Of a stretch of 64,000 bases of DNA, positions 25,814 through 34,021 are shown piece by piece; position 1 is the first letter of the stretch; every line of letters starts with the position of its first letter. The notes beneath the pieces were generated by a model. The model worked only from the letters and a program-made list of their open reading frames with translations, did not search any database and was not told the origin of the DNA. The position numbers and the translations under genes were made by a program. Origin of the DNA: Cupriavidus sp. YR651 (lineage in GTDB: Bacteria > Pseudomonadota > Gammaproteobacteria > Burkholderiales > Burkholderiaceae); the NCBI RefSeq assembly GCF_900101625.1, contig NZ_FMYZ01000006.1:124001-188000 (forward strand), read 5' to 3'.

Positions 25814-25833
25814 TTGTATTACAAGCCGTTACA
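25814..25833 (-). promoter_or_regulatory. Direct-repeat/palindrome motif upstream of the second RND operon
   Basis: TTGTA-T-TACAA is a perfect 11-bp palindrome at 25814-25824. On the minus strand TGTAAC and TGTAAT stand 10 bp apart (25833 and 25823), the spacing of OmpR-family regulator half-sites. It lies about 115 bp upstream of the adaptor start. Confidence 0.35.
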
Positions 25834-25936
25834 GCGACCATGGGGATGGATGTCCTGCCCGCGTGGGAGGGGGCGGCCGGATCGCTTGTATCAGAATTAA
25901 AACATTAGCAGAAAACCCGGCGCGGGCCACTCGGGA

Positions 25937-26581
25937 CTAACGATGGCCGTGGCGGCTGATGCTTTCCACCGACACTTCGCGCGGGCCGGGGATCACCGTG
26001 GCGATGTCGCCGGCGCGGATCACGCCGGGCATCGCCACGCTCAGGTACATGCCTGAAAAGCCGCTTTGCAGCATGTCCCGCACGGCATGGGCATAACCCA
26101 TCACGGCATTGAGCTTGTAGCAGGGCTGGCGGGGCGCCTCCACGATGAACTCGACCTCGCCGATATGGATCCGGTCCCGGATCCACAGCGCGGACTCCAG
26201 CAATCCCTGCGTGGTCAGGTTTTCACCCATGGCGCCGAAGGCGAGCGGGCGCTCGGCTTCCTCCACGCCGGCCTCGCGCCGGCGCGTGTTCCACCAGGTG
26301 TAATGCTCGATGGGATATGCGTAGACCGCCTTGTCCAGCCCGCCGTGGATCGTCAGGTCGGCCTGTTCGTCGCCGGCCAGCCCGAGCCGATGGACGCCGA
26401 CGGCGATGGGATGGTGCAGGGTGCTCAGCGGGTGCTTGCGGATGGCGGACAGCACCACGGCTTCGGTGCCGGCGCCGGCCACGACCAGCGGCAGCGCCGT
26501 GCCGACGTTCACGGCCAGCACGCGCCCGGTCGCGGCGCCACCTGCGCCCGCGGGGTTGGGACGGGGATCGTATTCGGCCAC
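25937..26581 (-). CDS. MOSC domain protein (YiiM-like)
   Basis: This 214-residue cytosolic protein has the MOSC fold found in molybdenum-cofactor sulfurases and in YiiM/YuaD-type enzymes that reduce N-hydroxylated compounds. Visible motifs are GDEQADLTIHGGLDKAVYAY, FGAMGENLTTQGLLES and the conserved cysteine in EAPRQPCYKLN, which would bind molybdenum. The C-terminal GFSGMYLSVAMPGVIRAGD agrees with YiiM. YiiM acts on base analogues such as 6-hydroxylaminopurine. The gene follows the MFS exporter by 58 bp on the same strand. Confidence 0.92.
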   Translation of the reverse strand: MAEYDPRPNPAGAGGAATGRVLAVNVGTALPLVVAGAGTEAVVLSAIRKHPLSTLHHPIAVGVHRLGLAGDEQADLTIHGGLDKAVYAYPIEHYTWWNTRRREAGVEEAERPLAFGAMGENLTTQGLLESALWIRDRIHIGEVEFIVEAPRQPCYKLNAVMGYAHAVRDMLQSGFSGMYLSVAMPGVIRAGDIATVIPGPREVSVESISRHGHR

Positions 26582-26639
26582 GGTACGCCCTCCTTGCGTT
26601 GGCGAGGCCCGCGCGGGATACCTGTCCCGCGCTGACTTT

Positions 26640-27818
26640 CTACGGGGATGTCTGCTGCGTCCTTCCTGGTGGTGTCCAGTGGCAGCCGAGCGCCCGCGCC
26701 CGCTGCGAAATCGCGAGTGCCAGCCCGATCAGCGCCGCCGCACCCCAGTGCAGCGCATCGGGACCGGCCATGGTGTAGATGGCCGCGCCAACCATGGCGC
26801 CCAGCGCCTGGCCAAGGTAGATCGAAGAGGAATTCAGGGAAATCGACGCGGCGGCCTTGTCGGGACCCAGGGCCACCAGCCGCGCCTGCTGCGCGCTGTT
26901 GGTGGCAAACCCGCCCACGCCCCAGAGCATGAACAGCGCCACCAGCAGGACCGTGTGCAGCCCGGCCAGCGGCCACAGCAGCATCGCCGCCAGCGACGTC
27001 AGCAGCGCCACCTGGACGATCCGGCTGGGCGTGACGCGATCCATGCGCGATGCCGCCAGCACGTTGCCGGCCACGCCGCAGGCGCCGTAGGCCAGGAACA
27101 TCAGGCTCAGCGCACCGCCGCTGATGCCATGCACGTCCCGCATCAGCGGGGCGATATACGTGAACATGGTGAACATGCCGGCGGACTGGATCATGGTGGT
27201 CATGACCACCAGCATGATCGGCTTGTGGCGCAGCACCGCGGCCCACGCCGTGCGGCCGACCGGCGCCACCTGCAATCCTCCCGGCATGGCCTGCCATACC
27301 GCCACGGCGACGGCCAGCGCCAGCACGCCCACGATGCCCATGCTGAAGCGCCAGCCCAGCGTGCTGGCGATCAGGGTGCCCATCGGCATGCCGACCACGC
27401 TGGCCACGCTCCACCCCAGGAAGACGAAGCTGATGGCCCGCCCGCGCGTGCGGGCATCGACCAGCAGCGGCAGCGTGGCGGCGGCCTGCGGCGTGTAGAT
27501 GGCGGCGCCGATGGCCGTCACGAAGCGGATCGCCATCAGGGCGGCAAAGCTCGGGGCCAGCGCCGCGGCCAGGTGCATGGCGCCATAGATCAGCAGCGCC
27601 GCGCACAGCAGCAACCGCCGGTCGATCCGTGAGCCCAGCGTGGCAAACAGCGGCGCCCCGACGCACGTCGCCACGGCAAATACGGAGATCAGCTGCCCCG
27701 CGCTGGCAACGCCCAGGCCGAAGTCGGCGGCAATATCATTCAGCATGCCGGTGACGATCATCGCGCCGGTGCCGATGACGAAATTGCCGACGCAGAGCGT
27801 CAGTAGCCTGGGGTCCAT
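26640..27818 (-). CDS. MFS transporter, DHA1 (AraJ/Bcr-like) exporter
   Basis: The 392-residue protein has about 12 membrane helices and the MFS loop signature in FATLGSRIDRRLLLCAALLI (motif A, between TM2 and TM3). Motif C-like GWSVASVVGMPMGTLIAST in TM5 marks drug:proton antiporters. It resembles the AraJ/YdhP sugar- or drug-efflux group. It lies between the dehydrogenase gene upstream (133 bp gap) and the MOSC gene downstream on the same strand. Substrate unknown. The C-terminus is a short Pro/Gln/Thr-rich tail. Confidence 0.92.
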   Translation of the reverse strand: MDPRLLTLCVGNFVIGTGAMIVTGMLNDIAADFGLGVASAGQLISVFAVATCVGAPLFATLGSRIDRRLLLCAALLIYGAMHLAAALAPSFAALMAIRFVTAIGAAIYTPQAAATLPLLVDARTRGRAISFVFLGWSVASVVGMPMGTLIASTLGWRFSMGIVGVLALAVAVAVWQAMPGGLQVAPVGRTAWAAVLRHKPIMLVVMTTMIQSAGMFTMFTYIAPLMRDVHGISGGALSLMFLAYGACGVAGNVLAASRMDRVTPSRIVQVALLTSLAAMLLWPLAGLHTVLLVALFMLWGVGGFATNSAQQARLVALGPDKAAASISLNSSSIYLGQALGAMVGAAIYTMAGPDALHWGAAALIGLALAISQRARALGCHWTPPGRTQQTSP

Positions 27819-27914
27819 GAGGGCCGAAACCGAAGAAAAAAGGAGATTGGGGCGGAAAGATTGCCCCGAGTGTAGCGGTTTTGCCGCCCGTCAGACCTGC
27901 GGAAATGTGGGGAA

Positions 27915-27943
27915 GGAGACGCTCGATGAGACCCGGCGTCTCC
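27915..27943 (-). terminator. Possible terminator after the dehydrogenase gene
   Basis: GGAGACGC and GCGTCTCC pair over 8 bp with a 13-nt loop, starting 9 nt past the dehydrogenase stop at 27952. Only two T follow on the minus strand, so termination may be partial. Confidence 0.35.
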
Positions 27944-27951
27944 TGGATGAA

Positions 27952-28965
27952 TCAGCGCGACAGCGCAGGCGTGAGCGCCTTGGGATTGACGATGCTGTCG
28001 TGCTTGCCGGCCAGCACGTCCAGGATGTTCTGGAACGCGGTGCGGAAGTAGAGCTCGTAGCTGTCGCGCTCCACGTAGCCGAGGTGCGGGGTGCAGATGC
28101 AGTTTTCCATGCGCAGCAGCGCGTGGCCCTGCAGGATCGGCTCGGATTCGAACACATCCACCGCCGCCATGCCCGGCCGGCCACGGTTCAGCGCGGCCAC
28201 CAGCGCGTTTTCCTCGATCAGTTCCGCGCGGCTGGTATTGACGAAGAGGGCCGTCGGCTTCATCCGCTGCAGGTCGGCCAGCTTGACGATGCCACGGGTC
28301 TCGTCGGCCAGCCGCAGATGCAGGGACAGCACGTCGCTCTCGGCAAACAACTGCTCGGCGGACGCGGCCACGTTCAGGCCGTCCTCGCGCGCGCCCTGCT
28401 GGGAGGCCTCGCGGCCCCAGACCAGCACATTCATGCCGAAGGCCCGGCCGTAGCCAGCCAGCAGGCGACCGATCTTGCCGTAGCCCCAGATGCCCAGCGT
28501 CTGGCCGCGCAGCACCTGGCCCAGTCCGAAGTTCGGCGGCATCGTGGTCGATTTCAGGCCGGACTGCTGCCAGGCGCCGTGCTTGAGGCTGGCCACGTAC
28601 TGCGGAATGCGACGCTGGGCCGCCATGATCAGCGCCCAGGTCAGTTCGGCGGGCGCCACGGGCGATCCCACGCCCTGCAGCACGGCCACGCCGCGATCGG
28701 TGCAGGCTTCCAGGTCGACGTGGCTGCCCACGCGGCCGGTCTGGCTGATGATCTTGAGCTTGGGCAGTTTTTCCAGCAGCTGGCGCGTCACGCGCGTGCG
28801 CTCGCGGATCAGGACCAGCGCTTCCACGTCCGACAGGCGGGCGGCCAGCTGGCCCACGCCCTTGACGGTGTTGTTGAAGACCTTGATGTCATGGCCTTCG
28901 AGCAGTGCAAAGCACGGCAGCTTGCGTACGGCGTCCTGGTAATCGTCGAGAACGGCAATCTTCAT
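27952..28965 (-). CDS. D-2-hydroxyacid dehydrogenase family protein
   Basis: The 337-residue NAD(P)-dependent enzyme starts MKIAVLDDYQDAVRKL at 28965; the open frame continues upstream but loses family resemblance. The Rossmann loop is GIWGYGKIGRLLAGYG. The catalytic triad is visible as Arg in VNTSRAELI, Glu in DVFESEPIL and His in CTPHLGYVE. It belongs to the phosphoglycerate/glycerate/formate dehydrogenase superfamily; the exact 2-hydroxyacid is unknown. The ribosome site is weak. It diverges from pckG across 554 bp. Confidence 0.92.
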   Translation of the reverse strand: MKIAVLDDYQDAVRKLPCFALLEGHDIKVFNNTVKGVGQLAARLSDVEALVLIRERTRVTRQLLEKLPKLKIISQTGRVGSHVDLEACTDRGVAVLQGVGSPVAPAELTWALIMAAQRRIPQYVASLKHGAWQQSGLKSTTMPPNFGLGQVLRGQTLGIWGYGKIGRLLAGYGRAFGMNVLVWGREASQQGAREDGLNVAASAEQLFAESDVLSLHLRLADETRGIVKLADLQRMKPTALFVNTSRAELIEENALVAALNRGRPGMAAVDVFESEPILQGHALLRMENCICTPHLGYVERDSYELYFRTAFQNILDVLAGKHDSIVNPKALTPALSR

Positions 28966-29519
28966 GTGTGACTCGGTGACTCTTATGACTGGTGGCGGCT
29001 TGGTGCGCGCGGCAACAGAATCGGCGCGCGCCCGACAGTATTGTTGGCTTCCCTGACACAACATTGACAGCAGACATGGGCCAGTCCGACTTGCGGCACG
29101 ACGATCGACCCCGGCGCACAGGCGTTCTGGCAGGCGGAACAATGCTGCGCAGCAAAAAACAGGGGATTGCCGCGGTGGTATCCTTGCCCGCTCCTGCGAC
29201 GCGACAGGCTGGTCGAGCCACGCTCCCGTCACCTGTTTGTCGCCGGACAAAGCCCGACCGGCCCCTGCCGCCCGCCATGCGCGGGCGAAGCGCAACTGTA
29301 TCGCAGCCGCAGGGACGTCCGTGACAATTTGCGCGGATTTGGTTGTCCCCGAGTTGTAACGGGATGTGACGGTCACATGGCGGGGTGCATCTTGCCGAAC
29401 ATCGATGAAGATCGAACCTGTGCGGCATTGCCTCCACCGACCGACTTTCCCCGCAGCAACCGCCCGGACGGCACCGGCCGGACTTCGCCAGGTTTTCTTT
29501 TTCGCTTTGGAGTTGCTGT
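28966..29519. other. Long intergenic region upstream of pckG
   Basis: About 554 bp between divergent genes with no supported coding sequence. It holds the perfect dyad TGTGAC-G-GTCACA at 29365-29377 and the pckG leader ending in TTTGGAG before the ATG. No clear -10/-35 pair stands out. The size suggests regulated pckG expression, but I see no riboswitch-like fold. Confidence 0.55.
29365..29377. promoter_or_regulatory. Perfect dyad upstream of pckG
   Basis: TGTGAC and GTCACA flank a single G, 143 bp upstream of the pckG start. The spacing differs from a CRP site (TGTGA-N6-TCACA), so another regulator, for example of the GntR or LysR class, would be needed. Confidence 0.4.
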
Positions 29520-31376
29520 ATGAACCATCCCACAATGCAAGGCACTCCGGCACTGAACGTGCCGGCCTGGGTCAAGAACCAGAAACTGGTCGCCTGGGTT
29601 GCCGACATCGCCGCGCTGACCAAACCGGACCGCATCTATTGGTGCGATGGCTCGCAGGAGGAATATGACCGCCTGTGCGAACAGATGGTCGCCGCCGGCA
29701 CCATGCGCCGCCTGAATCCGGCCAAGCGCAAGAACTCCTTCCTGGCCCTGTCCGACCCGTCCGACGTGGCGCGCGTGGAAGACCGCACCTTCATCTGCTC
29801 CGACAAGAAGGAAGACGCCGGCCCCACCAACAACTGGACCGCCCCGGCCGAGATGCGCCAGACGCTCTCCGGCCTGTTCGACGGCTGTATGCGCGGCCGC
29901 ACGCTGTACGTGGTGCCGTTCTCGATGGGCCCGCTCGGTTCGCCGATCGCCCATATCGGCGTGGAGCTGTCGGATTCCCCGTATGTGGCCGTCAACATGC
30001 GCATCATGACCCGCATGGGTCGCGCCGTGTTCGACGTGCTGGGCGCGGACGGCGAGTTCGTGCCGTGCGTGCACACCGTGGGCAAGCCGCTGGCTGCCGG
30101 CGAGAAGGATGTGCCGTGGCCGTGCAACCCGACCAAGTACATCGTGCACTTCCCCGAGACGCGCGAGATCTGGTCGTTCGGCTCGGGCTACGGTGGCAAC
30201 GCGCTGCTGGGCAAGAAGTGCTTCGCGCTGCGGATCGCCTCGACGATGGGCCGCGACGAAGGCTGGCTGGCCGAGCACATGCTGATCCTGGGCGTGACCT
30301 CGCCCGAGGGCAAGAAGTACCACGTGGCCGCGGCATTCCCGTCGGCCTGCGGCAAGACCAACTTCGCCATGCTGATCCCGCCCAAGGGCTTCGAGGGCTG
30401 GAAGGTCACGACCATCGGCGACGACATCGCCTGGATCAAGCCGGGCCAGGATGGCCGCCTGTACGCGATCAACCCGGAAGCCGGCTACTTCGGCGTGGCC
30501 CCGGGCACGAGCGAGAAGACCAACTACAACGCGATGGCGACGCTCAAGGAAAACGTCATCTTCACCAACGTGGCGCTGACCGATGACGGCGACGTGTGGT
30601 GGGAAGGCATGACCAAGGAAGCGCCGGCCCATCTGGTCGACTGGCAAGGCAAGGACTGGACGCCCGAGATCGCCAAGGCGACCGGCGCCAAGGCCGCGCA
30701 CCCGAACGCCCGCTTCACGGCCCCGGCGTCGCAGTGCCCGTCGATCGACGACAACTGGGACAACCCGGCTGGCGTGGCCATCGACGCGTTCATTTTCGGC
30801 GGCCGCCGCAGCACCACCGTGCCGCTGGTCACGGAAGCGCGCAACTGGACCGAAGGCGTCTACATGGCCGCCACGATGGGTTCCGAAACCACCGCCGCGG
30901 CCGCTGGCCAGCAAGGCGTGGTGCGCCGCGACCCGTTCGCCATGCTGCCGTTCTGCGGCTACAACATGAGCGACTATTTCGGCCACTGGCTGGCGCTGGG
31001 CAAGAAGCTGGAAGCCACCGGCGCCAAGCTGCCGAAGTTCTACTGCGTGAACTGGTTCCGCAAGGACGCCGAAGGCAACTTCGTGTGGCCGGGCTTTGGC
31101 GAGAACATGCGCGTGCTGTCGTGGATGATCGATCGCGTGGAAGGCAAGGGTCAGGGTGCGGAGCACGTGTTCGGCACGTCGCCGCGCTATGCCGACCTGA
31201 ACTGGAACGGTGTGTCGTTCACCGCCGAGCAGTTCAACCTGGTCACGTCGATCGACCATGACGCGTGGAAGCAGGAACTGGCGCTGCATGACGAGCTGTT
31301 CGCGCAGCTCAAGCACCACCTGCCGCAAGCCCTCGTGGAAACGAAGGACGCGCTGGCCAAGCGCCTGGCGGCCTAA
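29520..31376 (+). CDS. pckG: Phosphoenolpyruvate carboxykinase (GTP)
   Basis: This 618-residue cytosolic enzyme converts oxaloacetate and GTP to phosphoenolpyruvate, GDP and CO2, the first committed step of gluconeogenesis. The PEPCK P-loop is [13 protein letters not shown] (residues about 278-290). The nucleotide/metal region [20 protein letters not shown] and the substrate loop [19 protein letters not shown] are intact. The length is standard for GTP-type enzymes, unlike the about 540 residues of ATP-type. GGAG lies 9 bp upstream of the ATG. It is monocistronic, ending in a strong terminator. Neighbouring cstA suggests a role during growth on C3/C4 acids. Confidence 0.98.
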   Translation: MNHPTMQGTPALNVPAWVKNQKLVAWVADIAALTKPDRIYWCDGSQEEYDRLCEQMVAAGTMRRLNPAKRKNSFLALSDPSDVARVEDRTFICSDKKEDAGPTNNWTAPAEMRQTLSGLFDGCMRGRTLYVVPFSMGPLGSPIAHIGVELSDSPYVAVNMRIMTRMGRAVFDVLGADGEFVPCVHTVGKPLAAGEKDVPWPCNPTKYIVHFPETREIWSFGSGYGGNALLGKKCFALRIASTMGRDEGWLAEHMLILGVTSPEGKKYHVAAAFPSACGKTNFAMLIPPKGFEGWKVTTIGDDIAWIKPGQDGRLYAINPEAGYFGVAPGTSEKTNYNAMATLKENVIFTNVALTDDGDVWWEGMTKEAPAHLVDWQGKDWTPEIAKATGAKAAHPNARFTAPASQCPSIDDNWDNPAGVAIDAFIFGGRRSTTVPLVTEARNWTEGVYMAATMGSETTAAAAGQQGVVRRDPFAMLPFCGYNMSDYFGHWLALGKKLEATGAKLPKFYCVNWFRKDAEGNFVWPGFGENMRVLSWMIDRVEGKGQGAEHVFGTSPRYADLNWNGVSFTAEQFNLVTSIDHDAWKQELALHDELFAQLKHHLPQALVETKDALAKRLAA

Positions 31377-31401
31377 GCCGCGCGCGTTGCCGCAAGAAAG
31401 G

Positions 31402-31428
31402 AAGGGCGCCCGCGTGGCGCCCTTTTTT
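31402..31428 (+). terminator. Intrinsic terminator of pckG
   Basis: AAGGGCGCC and GGCGCCCTT form a 9-bp stem with a 5-nt loop, followed by a run of six T, starting 26 nt after the pckG stop. Confidence 0.92.
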
Positions 31429-31440
31429 CATGTCCGGCCT

Positions 31441-31480
31441 GATGTCGCTGGCCCGATGTCGCTGGCCTGATTTGCTGGCT
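31441..31480. repeat. Short 14-bp tandem repeat
   Basis: The unit GATGTCGCTGGCC(C/T) occurs at 31441 and 31455, and a degenerate third copy (GATTTGCTGGCT) at 31469. It lies in the short gap between the pckG terminator and the response-regulator stop and encodes nothing. Confidence 0.7.
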
Positions 31481-31505
31481 TATTGTTGCCTGCCTCTTGG
31501 CCCGC

Positions 31506-32201
31506 CTAGTTGCCTTCCGCGTCCGTGCCAAGTTGCTGCACTGCGTATTTGACCAGTCCGGCGCGACCGTCGATGGCTAGCTTGCGCTTGAGATTGAGCC
31601 GGTGGGTTTCGACCGTGCGCACCGACACGCCAAGCTGCGCGGCAATTTCCTTGTTGGCAAGTCCGCGACCGATGGCGTTAAGGATCTCGCGCTCGCGCGG
31701 CGTCAGCGCATCGAGCGGCCCGACGGTCTGCGCGGCCATGCCGCGCGCAATGCGCGCACTGTAGAACACGCGGCCCGCCAGCACGGCCTGGATGGCTGCC
31801 AGGAGTTCGTCGGCCGGCGCGTCCTTCAGGACGTAGCCGCGCGCGCCGGCCCGCACGGCCTGGCGCACGTACTCCAGGTTGTCGTGCATCGAGACGATCA
31901 GCACGGCCAGCTCCGGGTAGTGCTCGTGCAGCGCGCCCGCCAGCGTGATGCCGCCCATGCCACGCATGCCGATATCGGTAATCACCAGTTCCGGGCGCCG
32001 GGATTCGTCGAGGTTGGCCAGCCACGCCAGCGCGGCCTCGCCATCGTCGGCTTCACCGACCACTTCCAGCCCCGGCTGCAGCGACAGGTGCATGCGCATG
32101 CCGTCGCGCACCAGCGCATGGTCGTCGATCAGCAATACGCGGGCCGGCGTGCTCCGGGCGGGCGCGGTGAGCGCGGGGGCGTCATCGTGCGGGTAGGTCA
32201 T
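31506..32201 (-). CDS. LuxR/NarL-family response regulator
   Basis: The 231-residue regulator has a receiver domain (about residues 20-140; LLIDDHALVRDG, phospho-acceptor Asp in LVITDIGMRGMGG, Lys in GYVLKDAP). A LuxR-type helix-turn-helix follows near residues 165-225 (LTPREREILNAIGRGLANKE, then VSVRTVETHRLNLKRKL). It overlaps the kinase gene by 4 bp. The pair diverges from cstA-ybdD, and two dyads 22 bp apart lie in between, a likely binding region. Related pairs in beta-proteobacteria control uptake of pyruvate and other monocarboxylates. Confidence 0.94.
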   Translation of the reverse strand: MTYPHDDAPALTAPARSTPARVLLIDDHALVRDGMRMHLSLQPGLEVVGEADDGEAALAWLANLDESRRPELVITDIGMRGMGGITLAGALHEHYPELAVLIVSMHDNLEYVRQAVRAGARGYVLKDAPADELLAAIQAVLAGRVFYSARIARGMAAQTVGPLDALTPREREILNAIGRGLANKEIAAQLGVSVRTVETHRLNLKRKLAIDGRAGLVKYAVQQLGTDAEGN

Positions 32202-33646
32202 GACTGCGGAAAATCGGAAGTCGAAGTAGGGGCTGCGGTGTGCGCTGCCGTCGGAGACCGGTCGTCGGCCGGCGATGTCGGGGGTTTCGGCGGCGCCGGC
32301 GGCAGCGCCGCGACAATCTGCGTGCCGCCCGGGCCCGAGACGATATCGAACTGCCCGCCCAGCGCGGCCATGCGCTCGCGCAGGTTGCGCAGGCCGATGC
32401 CACGGCGCGGATCGACCTGCATGCGGGCCACGTCGAAGCCGGTGCCGTTGTCACGCACGGTCAGCCGCGTGGCCGTCTCGGCAAACTCGAGCGCCACATC
32501 AACGCGGCTGGCGTGCGCGTGACGCTCCACATTGGTCAGCGCCTCCTGCGCGATGCGGAACAGCGCCGTGGCCTGGTCGTCGGACAGTTCGCGCGGTTGC
32601 CCGGTCTGCGTCACCTTGACCCCGAGCGAGCTACCCGCCTGCATCTCCCGCGCCAGGTGCTGCAACGCGGCGAATAGCCCAAGGTCGTCGAGCAGGGCGG
32701 GGCGCAGGTTGCGCGCCACGCGTCGCACTTCGTTGAAGACGGAATCGAGCCGGGCGAGCGCCATGCCCAGCACGGGCGCCACGGACGCACCTTCGGTCGG
32801 CGCCAGCCGGATGCGGTTGGTGGCGGCTTCCAGCACCAGCTTGACCGACACCAGCAACTGGCTGATGCCGTCGTGCAGTTCGCGCGACAGCCGCGCGCGC
32901 TCTTCTTCCTGCGACTGCACCACGCGCTGGGCCAGCTGGCGCAGCTTGGCGTCGGCTTCGCGGTGTTCGCTCACGTTGAGGGCCAGCCCGCTGGCCGCCA
33001 CCAGCAGGATGCTGATGCCCGCGATCACGCCGATCCACGCCATCGTTTCGCGGATATCGGTCTCGGCGCGCGCGTCAAGCTGACGCAGTGTCTGCTCCAC
33101 ATCGTCAAGGTAGATGCCCGTGCCGAGCATCCAGCCCCACTCGGGCACCGCCACCACGTAGCCGAGCTTGGGCGCCAGTTGCTGCGAGGAGGGCTTTCGC
33201 CACTGGTACCGCACCGAACCGCCGCCAGCCTTGGCCGCGGCAATCAGTTGCTGGATCGTCAATGCCCCCTGCGGGTCACGCATCAGCCACAAATCCTGCC
33301 CCACCAGCTCGGGCTGGCGCGGGTGCATCAGGTTGCGGCCCTGAAGGTCGTAGAGGAAGAAGTAGCCGTCGGGGCCATAGTCGAGACGGGCCAGCGCTTC
33401 CATGGCGGCCTGGCGCGTGGCCACATCGTTGCGGCCCGAGCGCACCATCGGCGCGATGGTGCTCTGCGCCAGTTCCACGTAGTGGCGCAGCTCCATTTCC
33501 TTGCTCTGGAGGTAGGCGGCCTCCACCAGCGCACGCTCGTGCCGCGCCAGCGCGGTGGCCTGATAGCGCACGGCCAGCGCGATGCCGAACATGGCCACGG
33601 CAAGCGGCGCGACGGCGAGCAAGAGTATCTTTTGGCGGAGTTTCAT
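32198..33646 (-). CDS. Cache-domain sensor histidine kinase (NarX-type HisKA_3)
   Basis: The 482-residue kinase has a first membrane helix (ILLLAVAPLAVAMFGIALAV, residues about 6-26). A periplasmic single-Cache domain follows, seen in YFFLYDLQGRNLMHPRQPEL and VPEWGWMLGTGIYLDDVE. A second helix lies near residues 205-225. The HisKA_3 phospho-acceptor His is in ARLSRELHDGISQLL. The ATPase domain shows IAQEALTNVERHAHAS and VRDNGTGFD. The tail is Pro/Thr/Ser-rich. Cache domains of this form often bind small carboxylates; with cstA next door, pyruvate or a related acid is a plausible signal. Confidence 0.94.
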   Translation of the reverse strand: MKLRQKILLLAVAPLAVAMFGIALAVRYQATALARHERALVEAAYLQSKEMELRHYVELAQSTIAPMVRSGRNDVATRQAAMEALARLDYGPDGYFFLYDLQGRNLMHPRQPELVGQDLWLMRDPQGALTIQQLIAAAKAGGGSVRYQWRKPSSQQLAPKLGYVVAVPEWGWMLGTGIYLDDVEQTLRQLDARAETDIRETMAWIGVIAGISILLVAASGLALNVSEHREADAKLRQLAQRVVQSQEEERARLSRELHDGISQLLVSVKLVLEAATNRIRLAPTEGASVAPVLGMALARLDSVFNEVRRVARNLRPALLDDLGLFAALQHLAREMQAGSSLGVKVTQTGQPRELSDDQATALFRIAQEALTNVERHAHASRVDVALEFAETATRLTVRDNGTGFDVARMQVDPRRGIGLRNLRERMAALGGQFDIVSGPGGTQIVAALPPAPPKPPTSPADDRSPTAAHTAAPTSTSDFPQS

Positions 33647-34021
33647 CTGACCCGGGGGTAAACACCGATGCCGGCAAGGCCGCTATACATCGTCGGCCTG
33701 CGTACTACTACGCAGTGATGTTGCGTAGTTACGCGCTTGTGCCGACATGGGCGGGTGTCAATACTACACGCCGGAATGCGCCGGGGTCTTTCGCCGGATG
33801 CAATCTGACGCAGTAGGTGCATCCCGAAGCCAATGTCGGTCTGCACTGCCTGCCTGCACGACAAGATCCGGATCAGACGAGAACAGACCGGGCGCGCCGC
33901 AGACATCCAGGAGACCCCCCCTCACCGCAGGATCGTCCACGGCCGCCATTCCCGGCACCACCCCGCTGCCCGCCTCACGTCGCCGCAGGCCTTTCAATCC
34001 GGTCTGAGGAGACCCTTCATC
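33647..34021. other. Divergent regulatory region between the kinase and cstA
   Basis: About 375 bp without a gene. It carries the tandem dyads at 33700-33734 and a cstA leader of nearly 300 nt ending in GAGGAG ten bases before the ATG. I could not assign promoter hexamers for either side. Confidence 0.6.
33700..33734. promoter_or_regulatory. Tandem dyads, candidate response-regulator sites
   Basis: GCGTA-N4-TACGC (33700-33713) and GCGTA-N2-TACGC (33723-33734) have identical arms, with centres 22 bp apart, two turns of the helix. They lie 54 bp upstream of the kinase start and about 290 bp upstream of cstA. The layout suits binding of two dimers of the LuxR-type regulator. Confidence 0.55.

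Noticed and set aside
28966..29553. Upstream extension of the hydroxyacid dehydrogenase frame into the pckG region
   Set aside because: No family resemblance before MKIAVLDDY; the extension would overlap the pckG start.
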